A stretch of 64,000 bases of DNA, from assembly GCF_002158865.1 (NCBI RefSeq), contig NZ_CP021455.1, positions 868,001 to 932,000 on the forward strand, in the 5' to 3' direction. The notes below the pieces were generated by a model. That model was not told the DNA's origin. It saw nothing but the letters and a program-made list of their open reading frames with translations, and did not search any database. The DNA is from Comamonas serinivorans (lineage in GTDB: Bacteria > Pseudomonadota > Gammaproteobacteria > Burkholderiales > Burkholderiaceae_C). Positions 56,519 through 64,000 of this stretch are shown here, piece by piece; the first letter of the stretch is position 1; each line of letters begins with the position of its first letter. A program made the position numbers and the translations under genes.

Positions 56519-57307
56519 TCAACGCCCTTTGAACACCGCAGGGCGCTTGTCCAGAAAGGCCTGCCGGGCTTCGGTCGCGTCGTCGGTGGCCCGGGCGGCG
56601 CGCTGGAACTCCTGCTCCAGCAGCAGCTGATCGCGCAAGCTGTTGTCCAGACCCTGCCGCATCAGGCGTTTGGTCAGCGACAGGGCCTGGGTGGCGCGGC
56701 TGGCCAAACGCTGTGCCAGGGCACGCGCTTCGGTCATCAGTTCGGCATCGGGCACGCACTTCAAGATCAGGCCCCATTCCGCCGCCTCTCGGGCCGACAG
56801 GCGATCGCCGAGCATGGCCAGGGCGTTGGCGCGCGATCGGCTCAGGCTGCGCGGCAGCACCCAGCTCGCGCCCATGTCCGGGACCAGCCCGATGTTGGAA
56901 AACGATTGCTGAAAGTAGGCGGACTCGGCCGCCAGCACCATGTCGCCCGCCAGCGCCAGGCTGGAGCCCCCGCCTGCAGCCGGACCGTTCACGGCGGTGA
57001 TCAGGGGCAGGGGAAACTCGCTGACCATCTGCAGCGTGGGGTTGAAGTGGTCGCGCATGCCGCCGTCGATGTCGCCCGTGGTGGCGCGCGAGGCACTGAG
57101 GTCGGCTCCGGCGCAGAAGCCGCGTCCGGCGCCGGTCAACACCACCGCACGCGTGCGTCCGTTGTCCAGCGCGTGGCGCAAACCCGCTTGCAGATCCGCC
57201 ATCAGGCCGATGTTCAGGGCGTTCAGCCGTTCGGGCCGGTGAAGCGTGATGAGGGCCACGCCGTCGTCTTGCTCGTAGCGGATGTGGTCGAAGCTGGGGT
57301 GGTCCAT
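56519..57307 (-). CDS. enoyl-CoA hydratase/isomerase family protein
   Basis: A 262-residue crotonase-fold enzyme. LTGAGRGFCAGADLS forms part of the CoA oxyanion hole and AVNGPAAGGGSSLALAGDM (about 100-118) supplies the second backbone amide. VPDMGASWVLPR has the Asp seen in PaaG-like members in place of the catalytic Glu region. It should hydrate or isomerise enoyl-CoA in a degradation pathway with the genes from 58576 onward. ATG 57307 begins MDHPSFDHIRYE. Its upstream region contains a 12-unit octamer repeat and a 52-bp repeat. Confidence 0.88.
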   Translation of the reverse strand: MDHPSFDHIRYEQDDGVALITLHRPERLNALNIGLMADLQAGLRHALDNGRTRAVVLTGAGRGFCAGADLSASRATTGDIDGGMRDHFNPTLQMVSEFPLPLITAVNGPAAGGGSSLALAGDMVLAAESAYFQQSFSNIGLVPDMGASWVLPRSLSRSRANALAMLGDRLSAREAAEWGLILKCVPDAELMTEARALAQRLASRATQALSLTKRLMRQGLDNSLRDQLLLEQEFQRAARATDDATEARQAFLDKRPAVFKGR

Positions 57308-57338
57308 GTGGGTGTGTCCTGTGGATGAATGGCGTTGA

Positions 57339-57390
57339 GGGGTATATGCCATGTTTCGATTGAATGCCAATCGGTATGGCTGCATACTGC
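57339..57390. repeat. 52-bp palindromic repeat, degenerate copy 6
   Basis: GGGGTATA and CATACTGC tips with the standard spacing. The interior is weakly related (TTTCGATTG and CAATCGG). It runs directly into the octamer repeat, sharing ACTGC. Confidence 0.6.
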
Positions 57391-57481
57391 TTCACTGCTT
57401 CACTGCTTCACTGCTTCACTGCTTCACTGCTTCACTGCTTCACTGCTTCACTGCTTCACTGCTTCACTGCTTCACTGCTTC
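57386..57481. repeat. (ACTGCTTC)x12 octamer tandem repeat
   Basis: Twelve perfect copies of ACTGCTTC, 96 bases, between the IclR stop (57532) and the hydratase start (57307). Both genes point left, so the tract lies in the hydratase upstream region. Confidence 0.97.
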
Positions 57482-57531
57482 CGGGTGAACGGTGGTCACG
57501 CCGAGCCTGATGCCGACGCCACCCGGGCGAT

Positions 57532-58317
57532 TCACACCGCGGGCGCCAGAAAACTGGGTGCCAGGCCGGACAGCTGCTGCGCTGCCGCGCTCAAGGCGGG
57601 CAGCACCTCTTTTTCGGCTCGCGCCTGGTCGAACTCGGCCACCAGCAGGTTGGCGCTCAGCGCGGCGACCACGTGCCGGTGTTCATCGTGGATGGGCACG
57701 GACAGGCCGCAGACCTGCAGGTCGAACTCGCCCGCGACCCAGGCGTGGCCCGTGCGCTGCACCGCCTCCAGCTGCTGCGTCAGGGCCGCGCGGTCGGTCA
57801 GCGTCAGCGGGGTGAGGGCGCGCAGGTCGGCCTGCGCAAAGTAGGCGTCGCGGAACGCCGGGCTCTGGTGGGCCAGCAGCACGCGACCCGGCGAGGTGGC
57901 GTGGATGGGCAGGTGGCTGCCCATGCCCAGCCGAGGCGACATCACCTTGGCCGACGGGATGCGCAGCACGTACACGACCTCGTGGCCCTGCAGCACCGCC
58001 AGCGCGCAGGACTCGCGCAACTGCAGGCAGACGGTTTCCAGCACGCGCTGGGCGTGCCCCCAGAACGGCAGCGAGGTCAGGTAGGTCATGCCCAGGCTCA
58101 GCACCTTGGGCGTGAGCCGCAGCCCCTTGTCCGGCGTGATGGCGGCGTAGCCGAGTTCGCACAGCGTCAAGGCGATGCGGCGCACCACGGTGCGCGGCAG
58201 GCCCGTGGCCACGGCCACCGAGGCCACGGTGTGGGGCCCGCTGTGGCCCATGGCCTCGATGACGCGCAAGCCGCGCGCAAATGAGCGAACGAAGCCGTCG
58301 CTTTCCGGTGTGGCCAT
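57532..58317 (-). CDS. IclR-family transcriptional regulator (PcaR/PobR-like)
   Basis: A 261-residue regulator. The N-terminal winged helix (FVRSFARGLRVIEAMGHSGPHTVASVAVATGLPRTVVRRIALTLCELGY, about 8-57) is typical of the beta-ketoadipate-type IclR group. The C-terminal ligand domain includes LPIHATSPGRVLLA and CGLSVPIHDEHRHVVAALSANL. It is divergent from the Bug protein gene, which has operator-like palindromes in front, so it probably controls this catabolic cluster in response to a pathway intermediate. ATG 58317 chosen; a longer upstream frame overlaps a 52-bp repeat. Confidence 0.9.
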   Translation of the reverse strand: MATPESDGFVRSFARGLRVIEAMGHSGPHTVASVAVATGLPRTVVRRIALTLCELGYAAITPDKGLRLTPKVLSLGMTYLTSLPFWGHAQRVLETVCLQLRESCALAVLQGHEVVYVLRIPSAKVMSPRLGMGSHLPIHATSPGRVLLAHQSPAFRDAYFAQADLRALTPLTLTDRAALTQQLEAVQRTGHAWVAGEFDLQVCGLSVPIHDEHRHVVAALSANLLVAEFDQARAEKEVLPALSAAAQQLSGLAPSFLAPAV

Positions 58318-58333
58318 CTGCTTCCAATCTGAT

Positions 58334-58385
58334 GAGGTATCTGCCGATTTGCGTCTGCCATGTGGCCTATTCAGCACCATACCGC
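58334..58385. repeat. 52-bp palindromic repeat, degenerate copy 7
   Basis: GAGGTATC and CATACCGC tips with exact spacing, but the interior has lost much of the family sequence. It lies 17 bases upstream of the IclR start. Confidence 0.5.
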
Positions 58386-58464
58386 TGGAAATCGGTGCCG
58401 CTGAAGGGCCACATGCCCCCCAAGGCGGGGGATGGCGTCGCGCGTCATGGCCGCAAGTTTAGCG

Positions 58465-58530
58465 TTGACATGGGCCATTTTTCGGGCTCAAATAACCGCT
58501 AGGCGTATTTATATGTCCGCTAAGCGGACG
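58465..58530 (+). promoter_or_regulatory. promoter and operator region of the Bug-led operon
   Basis: TTGACA (58465-58470) and TCAAAT (58488-58493) are 17 bases apart. Just downstream are CCGCTAGGCG (58497-58506) and the perfect 15-base palindrome GTCCGCTAAGCGGAC (58515-58529). The IclR protein encoded divergently is the likely binder. Confidence 0.6.
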
Positions 58531-58575
58531 ATACAAGCCCAAAAAAGCGACCCTCGAGGTCGATCAGGAGACGAC

Positions 58576-59541
58576 ATGTTGAAAACTTTGGGGATGGCCG
58601 CGGCCGCGCTGTGGCTGTCGACGGCCAGCTGGGCCCAGCCGGTGTTTCAGGCCACCAAGCCGCTGCACATCGTGGCGCCCAGTTCGCCCGGCGGCATCCT
58701 CGACCAGACCAGTCGCCTGGTCGCCAAATCGCTGTCGCAGGTGGTCAAGCAGCCCGTCATCGTCGACAACCACCCCGGCGCCGGTGGCACTCTGGGCATT
58801 CAGGCCATGCTGCGCGCCGAGCCCGACGGCCACACCCTGGTGATGGGCAGCCTGGGGCCCAACGCGGCCAACTACACGCTGCAGGCCAGCCTGCCCTACA
58901 AGCCGGACGACCTCGCCGGCGTCATCCACGTGCTGGCCATGCCCAACGTGGTGGTGGTCAACCCCAAACTGCCGGTCAAGAACGTGGCCGAGCTGAAGGC
59001 CTACGCGGCCAGCAACCCCAAGGGCGTGTCCATGGCCGTGTCGACCAGTGGCTCGTCGGGCCACCTGGCCGGCGCCATGCTGAACCAGCGCGCGGGCATC
59101 GCCGCCGTCGAGGTGGTCTACAAAGGCGCCGCGCCGGCGCTGCAGGACTTGATGGCGGGCCAGGTGGACTACATGGTGGACAACCTCATCACGGCGCTGC
59201 CGTTGATCCGCTCGGGCAAGCTGCGCGCCATCGCCGTGACGCCGCGCGAGCGCAGCCCCGAGCTGCCCGACACCCCCACGCTGATGGAGCTGGGCTACCC
59301 CGATTTCGACGTCTCGGTCTGGCTCGGCCTGTTCGTGTCGGCCAAGACGCCGCCGGCCACGGTGCAGGCCCTCAACGCCGCACTGAACCAGGCTTTCAAA
59401 GACCCCGATGTGCAGAAAACCGTGGCCACGCAGGGCGGCAAGGTGATCGGCGGCTCCACCCAGACCTTCGATGCCTTCGTGCGCGCCGAGCGGGCACGCT
59501 GGGCCCAGATCATCAAGGCCGGCAACATCCAGGTGCAGTGA
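58576..59541 (+). CDS. Bug/TctC-family periplasmic solute-binding protein
   Basis: A 321-residue protein with a signal peptide (LGMAAAALWLSTASWAQ). It has the family's HIVAPSSPGGILDQTSRLVAKSL and VDNHPGAGGTLG ligand-binding loops (about 32-75) and VVYKGAAPALQDLMAGQVDYM. Members bind carboxylates and are very abundant in Burkholderiales; many act with TctAB transporters or as sensors, but none is encoded here. CAGGAG precedes the ATG. It probably supplies or senses the acid degraded by the following genes. Confidence 0.92.
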   Translation: MLKTLGMAAAALWLSTASWAQPVFQATKPLHIVAPSSPGGILDQTSRLVAKSLSQVVKQPVIVDNHPGAGGTLGIQAMLRAEPDGHTLVMGSLGPNAANYTLQASLPYKPDDLAGVIHVLAMPNVVVVNPKLPVKNVAELKAYAASNPKGVSMAVSTSGSSGHLAGAMLNQRAGIAAVEVVYKGAAPALQDLMAGQVDYMVDNLITALPLIRSGKLRAIAVTPRERSPELPDTPTLMELGYPDFDVSVWLGLFVSAKTPPATVQALNAALNQAFKDPDVQKTVATQGGKVIGGSTQTFDAFVRAERARWAQIIKAGNIQVQ

Positions 59542-59560
59542 CGCCAGAGTATTCCATCAA

Positions 59561-59612
59561 GGGGTATCAGCCGGTTTGCGATTCACAACAAACGGCATGG
59601 CATGGATACCCA
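59561..59612. repeat. 52-bp palindromic repeat, copy 8
   Basis: GGGGTATC and GATACCCA tips; the interior has TTTGCGATT and AAACGGCAT at family positions. It lies between the Bug gene stop and the SDR start. Confidence 0.75.
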
Positions 59613-59637
59613 TTCAGGCATTGATCAGGAGACGAGC

Positions 59638-60558
59638 ATGAGCACAGACCAACCCATGGCGGGCAAGGTCGTCGTTGTCACGGGCGCCGGCAACGGCATT
59701 GGCCGCGCCACTGCGCTGCTGCTGGGCAGCCAGGGGGCCCAGGTGGTGGTCAACGACCTGGGCGCCAGCGGCAGCGGCGAGGGCGCCAACGCCGGCCCCG
59801 CGCAGCAGGTGGCGGGTGAGATCCGCGCCGCCGGCGGCACGGCTGTGGCCAACACCGACAGCGTGGCCACGCCCGAGGGCGCGAACGCCATCATCCAGAC
59901 GGCCATCACCCAGTTCGGCCGCCTCGACGGCGTGGTGAACAACGCCGGCATCCTGCGCGACCGCATCTTCCACAAGATGAACCGCGAGGAATGGCAGGCC
60001 GTGATCGACGTGCACCTGAGCGGCAGCTACTTCGTCAGCCGCGCGGCCGCGCCATATTTCAAGGACCAGGAGCGCGGCGCCTACGTGCACATGACCTCCA
60101 CCTCGGGCCTGATCGGCAACTTCGGCCAAGCCAACTACGCGGCGGCCAAGCTCGGCATCGCGGCGCTGTCCAAGTCCATCGCGCTGGACATGGCGCGCTT
60201 TCAGGTGCGCTCGAACTGCATCGCGCCGTTTGCCTGGAGCCGCCTGATCGGCACGCTGCCCAGCGAGACCGAGGCTGAGAAGCAGCGCCTGGCGCGCATG
60301 CAGTCCATGAAGCCCGAGCAGGTGGCCGCGGTGGCGGCGTTCCTGCTGAGCGACGCCGCCAGCGACGTGAGCGGCCAGATCCTGGCGGTGCGCGGCAACG
60401 AGATCCTGGTGATGAGCCAGCCGCGCCCCGTGGCCTCCATCCACAGCGCCACGGGCTGGGACAGCGAGTCGCTGGCCGAGCGCGCCATGCCCGCGCTCAA
60501 ACGTGCCTTCACGCCGCTGGAGCGCTCGCCCGAAGTCTTCAACTGGGACCCCGTTTAA
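59638..60558 (+). CDS. short-chain dehydrogenase/reductase, (3R)-hydroxyacyl-CoA type
   Basis: A 306-residue SDR. TGAGNGIG (about 15-22) binds NAD(P), NNAGILRD is the family loop, and the catalytic Ser and Tyr-x3-Lys lie in MTSTSGLIGNFGQANYAAAK. Sequence around GILRDRIFHKMNREEW is like the dehydrogenase part of peroxisomal multifunctional enzyme 2. The C-terminal 60 residues (after LAVRGNEILVMSQPRP) extend beyond the core as in that group. It likely oxidises a hydroxyacyl-CoA formed by the MaoC hydratase encoded next. ATG 59638 follows CAGGAG. Confidence 0.9.
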   Translation: MSTDQPMAGKVVVVTGAGNGIGRATALLLGSQGAQVVVNDLGASGSGEGANAGPAQQVAGEIRAAGGTAVANTDSVATPEGANAIIQTAITQFGRLDGVVNNAGILRDRIFHKMNREEWQAVIDVHLSGSYFVSRAAAPYFKDQERGAYVHMTSTSGLIGNFGQANYAAAKLGIAALSKSIALDMARFQVRSNCIAPFAWSRLIGTLPSETEAEKQRLARMQSMKPEQVAAVAAFLLSDAASDVSGQILAVRGNEILVMSQPRPVASIHSATGWDSESLAERAMPALKRAFTPLERSPEVFNWDPV

Positions 60559-60692
60559 CCCTGACGCGACTCCCTGCGGGCCCCGCCCAAGCTGTACCCC
60601 GCGCCCGCTCGGCCTGGCGAACACGCGCCCAGGCACAAGGGGCACACCCTTGACCGGGCACCGGGGGCGCTCATTGCTGAAAGACACCACGC

Positions 60693-61643
60693 ATGGCCAT
60701 CGACTACCGCCACCTGACCAACTGGGTCATCCCCGACCAGCGCGACCGCTACGACGAGAACGACTGCATGCGCTACGCGCTGAGCTTGGGGCTAGGCGCC
60801 GATCCGCTGGACGAGGCCGACCTGCGCTACGTGTGCGAGGACGCGCCGGGCGGCCTGCGCGTCATGCCCACGCTGCTGGCCTGCGTGGGCGCGCCGGGCG
60901 CCTGGGCCACGGACCCCGGCACGGGCATCAACTGGATGCAGATCCTGCACGGCGAGCACCGCATGCGCTTTTACGCGCCGCTGGCGCCGCAGGCCGAGGT
61001 GTTGAGCCAGACGCGTGTGAGCCGCGTGGTGGACAAGGGCGCCGGCAAGGGCGCGCTGGTCGTCACCGAGCGCCGCAGCAGCGACGCCGCCACGGGCCAG
61101 CTGCTGGCCACGGTGGAGCACGTCTCGTTCTGCCGCGCCGATGGCGGCTTTGCCACGCCCGAGCAACCGGGCGACGCCGCCCCTGAGGCCTTGCCCGCCA
61201 TGCCCGATCGCGCCCCCCAGGCCGAGCTGGCCCTGCCCACGCTGCCCAGCGCCGCGCTGCTCTACCGCCTGAATGGCGACCGCAACCCCATCCACGCGCT
61301 GCCCAGCGCAGCCCGGCTCGCGGGCTTCGATCGGCCCATCCTGCATGGCTTGTGCACCTTTGGCATGGCCGCGCGCGCCCTGGTGCGCATGGCCTGCGAC
61401 GGCGACGGCCGGCGCCTGGCGGGCATCGCGGCGCGCTTCTCGGCGCCCGTGCTGCCGGGCGACACCCTGCTGGTGCGCCTGTGGCGCGGCGCGGACGGCC
61501 AAGGGAACGACACCCGCGTGCAGTTCGCCGTCTGGGCCCAGGAGCGCGGCCGCATGGTGCTGAGCCACGGCACGGCCGACATCCGGCCCGCGCTGGCCAC
61601 CGACGACACGCCTATGGAGGGGATGGCCCATGTCGGCGCTTGA
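60693..61643 (+). CDS. MaoC-type (R)-specific enoyl-CoA hydratase
   Basis: A 316-residue double-hotdog protein. The hydratase-2 motif appears as YRLNGDRNPIHALPSAARLAGFDRPILHGLCTFG (about 190-223), with Asp and His in catalytic positions. The N-terminal half (IDYRHLTNWVIPDQRDRYDENDCMRYALSLGLG) is the degenerate first hotdog. It probably adds water to enoyl-CoA in the same pathway as the SDR. The stop overlaps the ligase start by 14 bases. Confidence 0.9.
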   Translation: MAIDYRHLTNWVIPDQRDRYDENDCMRYALSLGLGADPLDEADLRYVCEDAPGGLRVMPTLLACVGAPGAWATDPGTGINWMQILHGEHRMRFYAPLAPQAEVLSQTRVSRVVDKGAGKGALVVTERRSSDAATGQLLATVEHVSFCRADGGFATPEQPGDAAPEALPAMPDRAPQAELALPTLPSAALLYRLNGDRNPIHALPSAARLAGFDRPILHGLCTFGMAARALVRMACDGDGRRLAGIAARFSAPVLPGDTLLVRLWRGADGQGNDTRVQFAVWAQERGRMVLSHGTADIRPALATDDTPMEGMAHVGA

Positions 61644-63171
61644 CCACTGGGCGCGCGAGCGTCCCGACGACATCGCCTACACCCTGGTGCCCTCGGGCCG
61701 CGCGGTGAGCTGGCGCGAGCTGGACACGCGGTCGCGCCAGCTGGCCGCGGCCATGGTCGATGCCGGTCTGCAGGTGGGCGATGGCATCGCGGTGATGCTG
61801 GAGAACCACCTGCGCTACTTCGAGATCCTGTGGGCCGCGCACCGCATCGGCCTGTACTACACCCCCATCAGCCGCCACCTGAAGACCGCCGAGATGGGCC
61901 ACATCGTGCGCGACTGCGGCGCCAAGTGGCTGTTCTGTTCAGCCACCACGGCCGGCGAGCTGGACGCCGACGTGCTGCGCAGCCTGCCGGTTCGGCGCGT
62001 GATGCTCGATGGGTATGCGGAGGGGTTCGATGAATACGAATCGGTGATCGCCCCATACCCCGATGGGGTGACGCTGCCCGAGCGGCCCGAGGGCATGGAC
62101 TTCTGTTACTCGTCGGGCACCACCGGCCTGCCCAAGGGCATCAAAAAGCCGCTGGCCGACGCGGGCCAGCACTTCGCCCGCAAGAGCGACCCGCGCACGC
62201 ACTGGAAGGACTTCGACGCCAGCTCCGTCTACCTCTCGACCGCGCCCTTCTACCACACGGCCCCCGTGCGCTGGAACATGGCCGTGATGCGCGCCGGCGG
62301 CCACTGCGTGATGATGGAAAAGTTCGACGCCGAGCTGGCCCTGCAGGCGATCGACCAGTTCCAGGTCACGCACGGGCAATTCGTGCCAACCATGTTCATC
62401 CGCATGCTGCGCCTGCCCGACGAGGTGAAGGCCTCGTACGACCTGTCCAGCCTGCGCTACGCCGTGCATGCCGCGGCGCCGTGCCCGGCCACGGTCAAGC
62501 GCGCGATGATCGACTGGTGGGGTCCCATCCTCTACGAGTTCTACAGCGGCACCGAGCTGGTGGGCCGCACCTCGCTCGATTCGCACGAATGGCTGGCGCA
62601 CCCGGGCTCGGTGGGCCGCGCCGAGGTCGGTGTGATCCACATCGTGGGCGAGGACGGGCGCGAGCTGCCGCCCGGCGAGAACGGCGTCATCTACTTCTCC
62701 GGCGGCCCGAGCTTCAACTACCACAACGACCCCGAGAAGACCCGCGCGGCCTACAACGACCAGGGCTGGGCCACCTACGGCGACATCGGCCACGTGGATG
62801 CGGAGGGGTATCTGTACTTGACCGACCGCCTGGCCAACACCATCGTCTCGGGCGGCGTGAACATCTACCCGCAAGAGACCGAGGACGTGCTGCAGGCGCA
62901 CCCAGTCGTGCTCGACGTGGCCGTGATCGGCGTGCCCGATGCCGAGTTCGGCGAGGCCGTGAAGGCCGTGGTGCAGCTGCAGGCGCCGCACCAGCCGTCG
63001 CCCGAACTGGCCGATGAGCTGATCGCCTGGTGCCGCGCGCGCATCTCGCCGTTGAAGTGCCCGCGCAGCGTGGATTTCGTGGAGGCGTTGCCGCGCGCCG
63101 AATCGGGCAAGCTGCTCAAGCGCCTGGTGAAGGCCCAGTACTGGGAGGGCGGCGTGGGCATCGCGCACTGA
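61630..63171 (+). CDS. AMP-dependent acyl-CoA ligase
   Basis: A 513-residue ANL-superfamily enzyme that activates a carboxylic acid to its CoA ester using ATP. The P-loop is YSSGTTGLPKG (about 158-168); YEFYSGTE is the adenine-binding motif, YGDIGHVDAEGYLYLTDR the hinge region and PRAESGKLLKR holds the C-terminal catalytic Lys. The substrate is not shown by sequence. A 52-bp repeat (62010-62061) is read in frame as GYAEGFDEYESVIAPYPD in the linker before the P-loop; that segment seems of normal length for the family. Confidence 0.93.
   Translation: MSALDHWARERPDDIAYTLVPSGRAVSWRELDTRSRQLAAAMVDAGLQVGDGIAVMLENHLRYFEILWAAHRIGLYYTPISRHLKTAEMGHIVRDCGAKWLFCSATTAGELDADVLRSLPVRRVMLDGYAEGFDEYESVIAPYPDGVTLPERPEGMDFCYSSGTTGLPKGIKKPLADAGQHFARKSDPRTHWKDFDASSVYLSTAPFYHTAPVRWNMAVMRAGGHCVMMEKFDAELALQAIDQFQVTHGQFVPTMFIRMLRLPDEVKASYDLSSLRYAVHAAAPCPATVKRAMIDWWGPILYEFYSGTELVGRTSLDSHEWLAHPGSVGRAEVGVIHIVGEDGRELPPGENGVIYFSGGPSFNYHNDPEKTRAAYNDQGWATYGDIGHVDAEGYLYLTDRLANTIVSGGVNIYPQETEDVLQAHPVVLDVAVIGVPDAEFGEAVKAVVQLQAPHQPSPELADELIAWCRARISPLKCPRSVDFVEALPRAESGKLLKRLVKAQYWEGGVGIAH
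62010..62061. repeat. 52-bp palindromic repeat, copy 9, inside the acyl-CoA ligase
   Basis: TGGGTATG and CATACCCC tips; the interior has TTCGATGAA and AATCGGTGATCG at family positions. Fully coding. Confidence 0.75.
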
Positions 63172-63185
63172 ATCGCAATGACCAT

Positions 63186-63237
63186 GCAGTATTCGCCTGA
63201 ACTGATGATGAATTGAACGGACATCCACCCATACCCA
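63186..63237. repeat. 52-bp palindromic repeat, copy 10
   Basis: The left tip is weak (GCAGTATT); the right tip is CATACCCA. The interior has GAACGGACATCC at family positions. Its last base is the A of the acyl-CoA dehydrogenase ATG, so it occupies the ribosome-binding region of that gene. Confidence 0.65.
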
Positions 63238-64000
63238 TGACTTCTGTATCCGATACGCCACGCCCCATGTTCAGCGCCGAGCACGAGCTGTATCGCGCGA
63301 GCGTGGCGCGCTTCATCGAAGGCCGCATCACGCCCCACCACGCCGAATGGGAGCGCGAAGGCCGGGTGCCGCGCCAGCTCTGGCGCGACGCGGGCGCGGC
63401 CGGGCTGCTGTGCCCCAGCATCGCCGACGCCTACGGCGGCGGCGGGGGTGACTACCTCTACAGTGCCATCGTGGTGGAAGAGATCGCGCGCGCCCTGGCC
63501 ACGGGCGTGACGGGTTTCACCACGCACTCCGAGAACGTGGCTCCGTACCTGCTCGAATTCGGCTCCGAGGCGCAAAAGCGCGAATTCCTGCCCCAGATGG
63601 CCAGCGGCGAATGCGTGGGCGCGCTGGCCATGACCGAGCCCGGTGCGGGCAGCGACCTGAAAGCCATCCGCACCACGGCCAAGGCCGTCGAGGGCGGCTT
63701 CGAGATCACGGGCCAGAAAACCTTCATCACCAACGGCGCGCATGCCGACCGCGTGATCGTCTTCGCCAAGACCAACCCCGAGGCGGGTGCGCGCGGCATC
63801 AGCCTGTTCTGGGTCGACACGACCACGCCCGGCTTCGCCGTGGGTCGCGTGCTCGACAAGATCGGCCAGCTTGCGCAGGACACGGCCGAGCTGTTCTTCG
63901 ACCAGGTGTTCGTGCCGCACGACGCGCTGATCGGCGAGCTGAACGCGGGCTTTGGCTACGCCATGAGCGGGCTGATCCGCGAGCGCCTGCTGATCGCGCT
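63237..64000 (+). CDS. acyl-CoA dehydrogenase, N-terminal part
   Basis: The frame starts MTSVSDTPRPMFSAEHELYRASVARFI and runs off the window after about 254 residues. It has the FAD and substrate motifs of the family: ALAMTEPGAGSDLKAIRTTA (about 137-156) and GQKTFITNGAHAD. Acyl-CoA dehydrogenases introduce the first double bond of beta-oxidation, feeding the hydratase and SDR above. No good Shine-Dalgarno is seen because a 52-bp repeat abuts the ATG; the later ATG at residue 11 is an alternative start. Confidence 0.92.
   Translation, partial: MTSVSDTPRPMFSAEHELYRASVARFIEGRITPHHAEWEREGRVPRQLWRDAGAAGLLCPSIADAYGGGGGDYLYSAIVVEEIARALATGVTGFTTHSENVAPYLLEFGSEAQKREFLPQMASGECVGALAMTEPGAGSDLKAIRTTAKAVEGGFEITGQKTFITNGAHADRVIVFAKTNPEAGARGISLFWVDTTTPGFAVGRVLDKIGQLAQDTAELFFDQVFVPHDALIGELNAGFGYAMSGLIRERLLIA

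Noticed and set aside
57386..57481. Octamer repeats considered as a CRISPR array
   Set aside because: Units are 8 bp with no spacers; it is a simple tandem repeat.

Overview
The window is high-GC chromosomal DNA of a Burkholderiales bacterium, most likely a comamonad relative. The clues are the gene order mlaC-mlaB / ABC-2 exporter / ibaG / murA / hisG, the tig-clpP-clpX-lon chaperone-protease block, a Bug/TctC-type binding protein beside acyl-CoA genes, and exosortase H (XrtH) with its partner membrane protein. No taxonomic search was possible, so this rests on gene content and order.

Layout. 1-6511: end of the Mla lipid-transport operon, an ABC-2 exporter, ibaG, murA, one unknown gene and hisG. 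6518-7904 (minus strand): a GFA-fold protein and a squalene-synthase-like HpnC. 8329-12906: an RND efflux adaptor and pump. 13036-19422: tRNA-Leu(UAG), trigger factor, ClpP, ClpX and Lon. 19538-19832: tRNA-Gly, tRNA-Cys, tRNA-Gly. 19978-21085: XrtH and its associated membrane protein. 56519-64000: a fatty-acid or aromatic-acid catabolism cluster (enoyl-CoA hydratase, IclR regulator, Bug protein, SDR, MaoC hydratase, acyl-CoA ligase, acyl-CoA dehydrogenase).

Between these lies a genomic island of about 35 kb (21147-56094), bounded by an 11-bp direct repeat in the anticodon loop of a host tRNA-Leu(UAA) gene. The 5' half of that tRNA is at the left edge and the 3' half at the right edge. The island does not restore the gene, but carries an intact, different tRNA-Leu(UAA) near its right end. 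Its left module (tyrosine integrase, excisionase-like HTH protein, primase-helicase, iteron-rich putative origin) resembles a phage satellite or small integrative element. Cargo includes a DUF5131 plus two TcmP-like genes behind an excellent LexA box, and a 19-kb operon of secreted proteins: a giant adhesin-like protein with a variant IPTL-CTERM sorting tail, a rhodanese-like protein, an Ig-repeat protein with perfect 669-bp repeats, a beta-helix protein, an RHS/YD-repeat protein with a HExxH-bearing tail, and a probable immunity protein. Several broken insertion sequences are scattered through it.

The native chromosome, but apparently not the island, carries a dispersed 52-bp palindromic repeat with GTAT and ATAC at fixed positions near its ends. 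I found about ten copies, two of them inside coding sequences.

The most promising undescribed items are the tRNA-swapping island, the SOS-box DUF5131/TcmP operon, the surface/RHS operon linked to a neighbouring XrtH, and the 52-bp repeat family.
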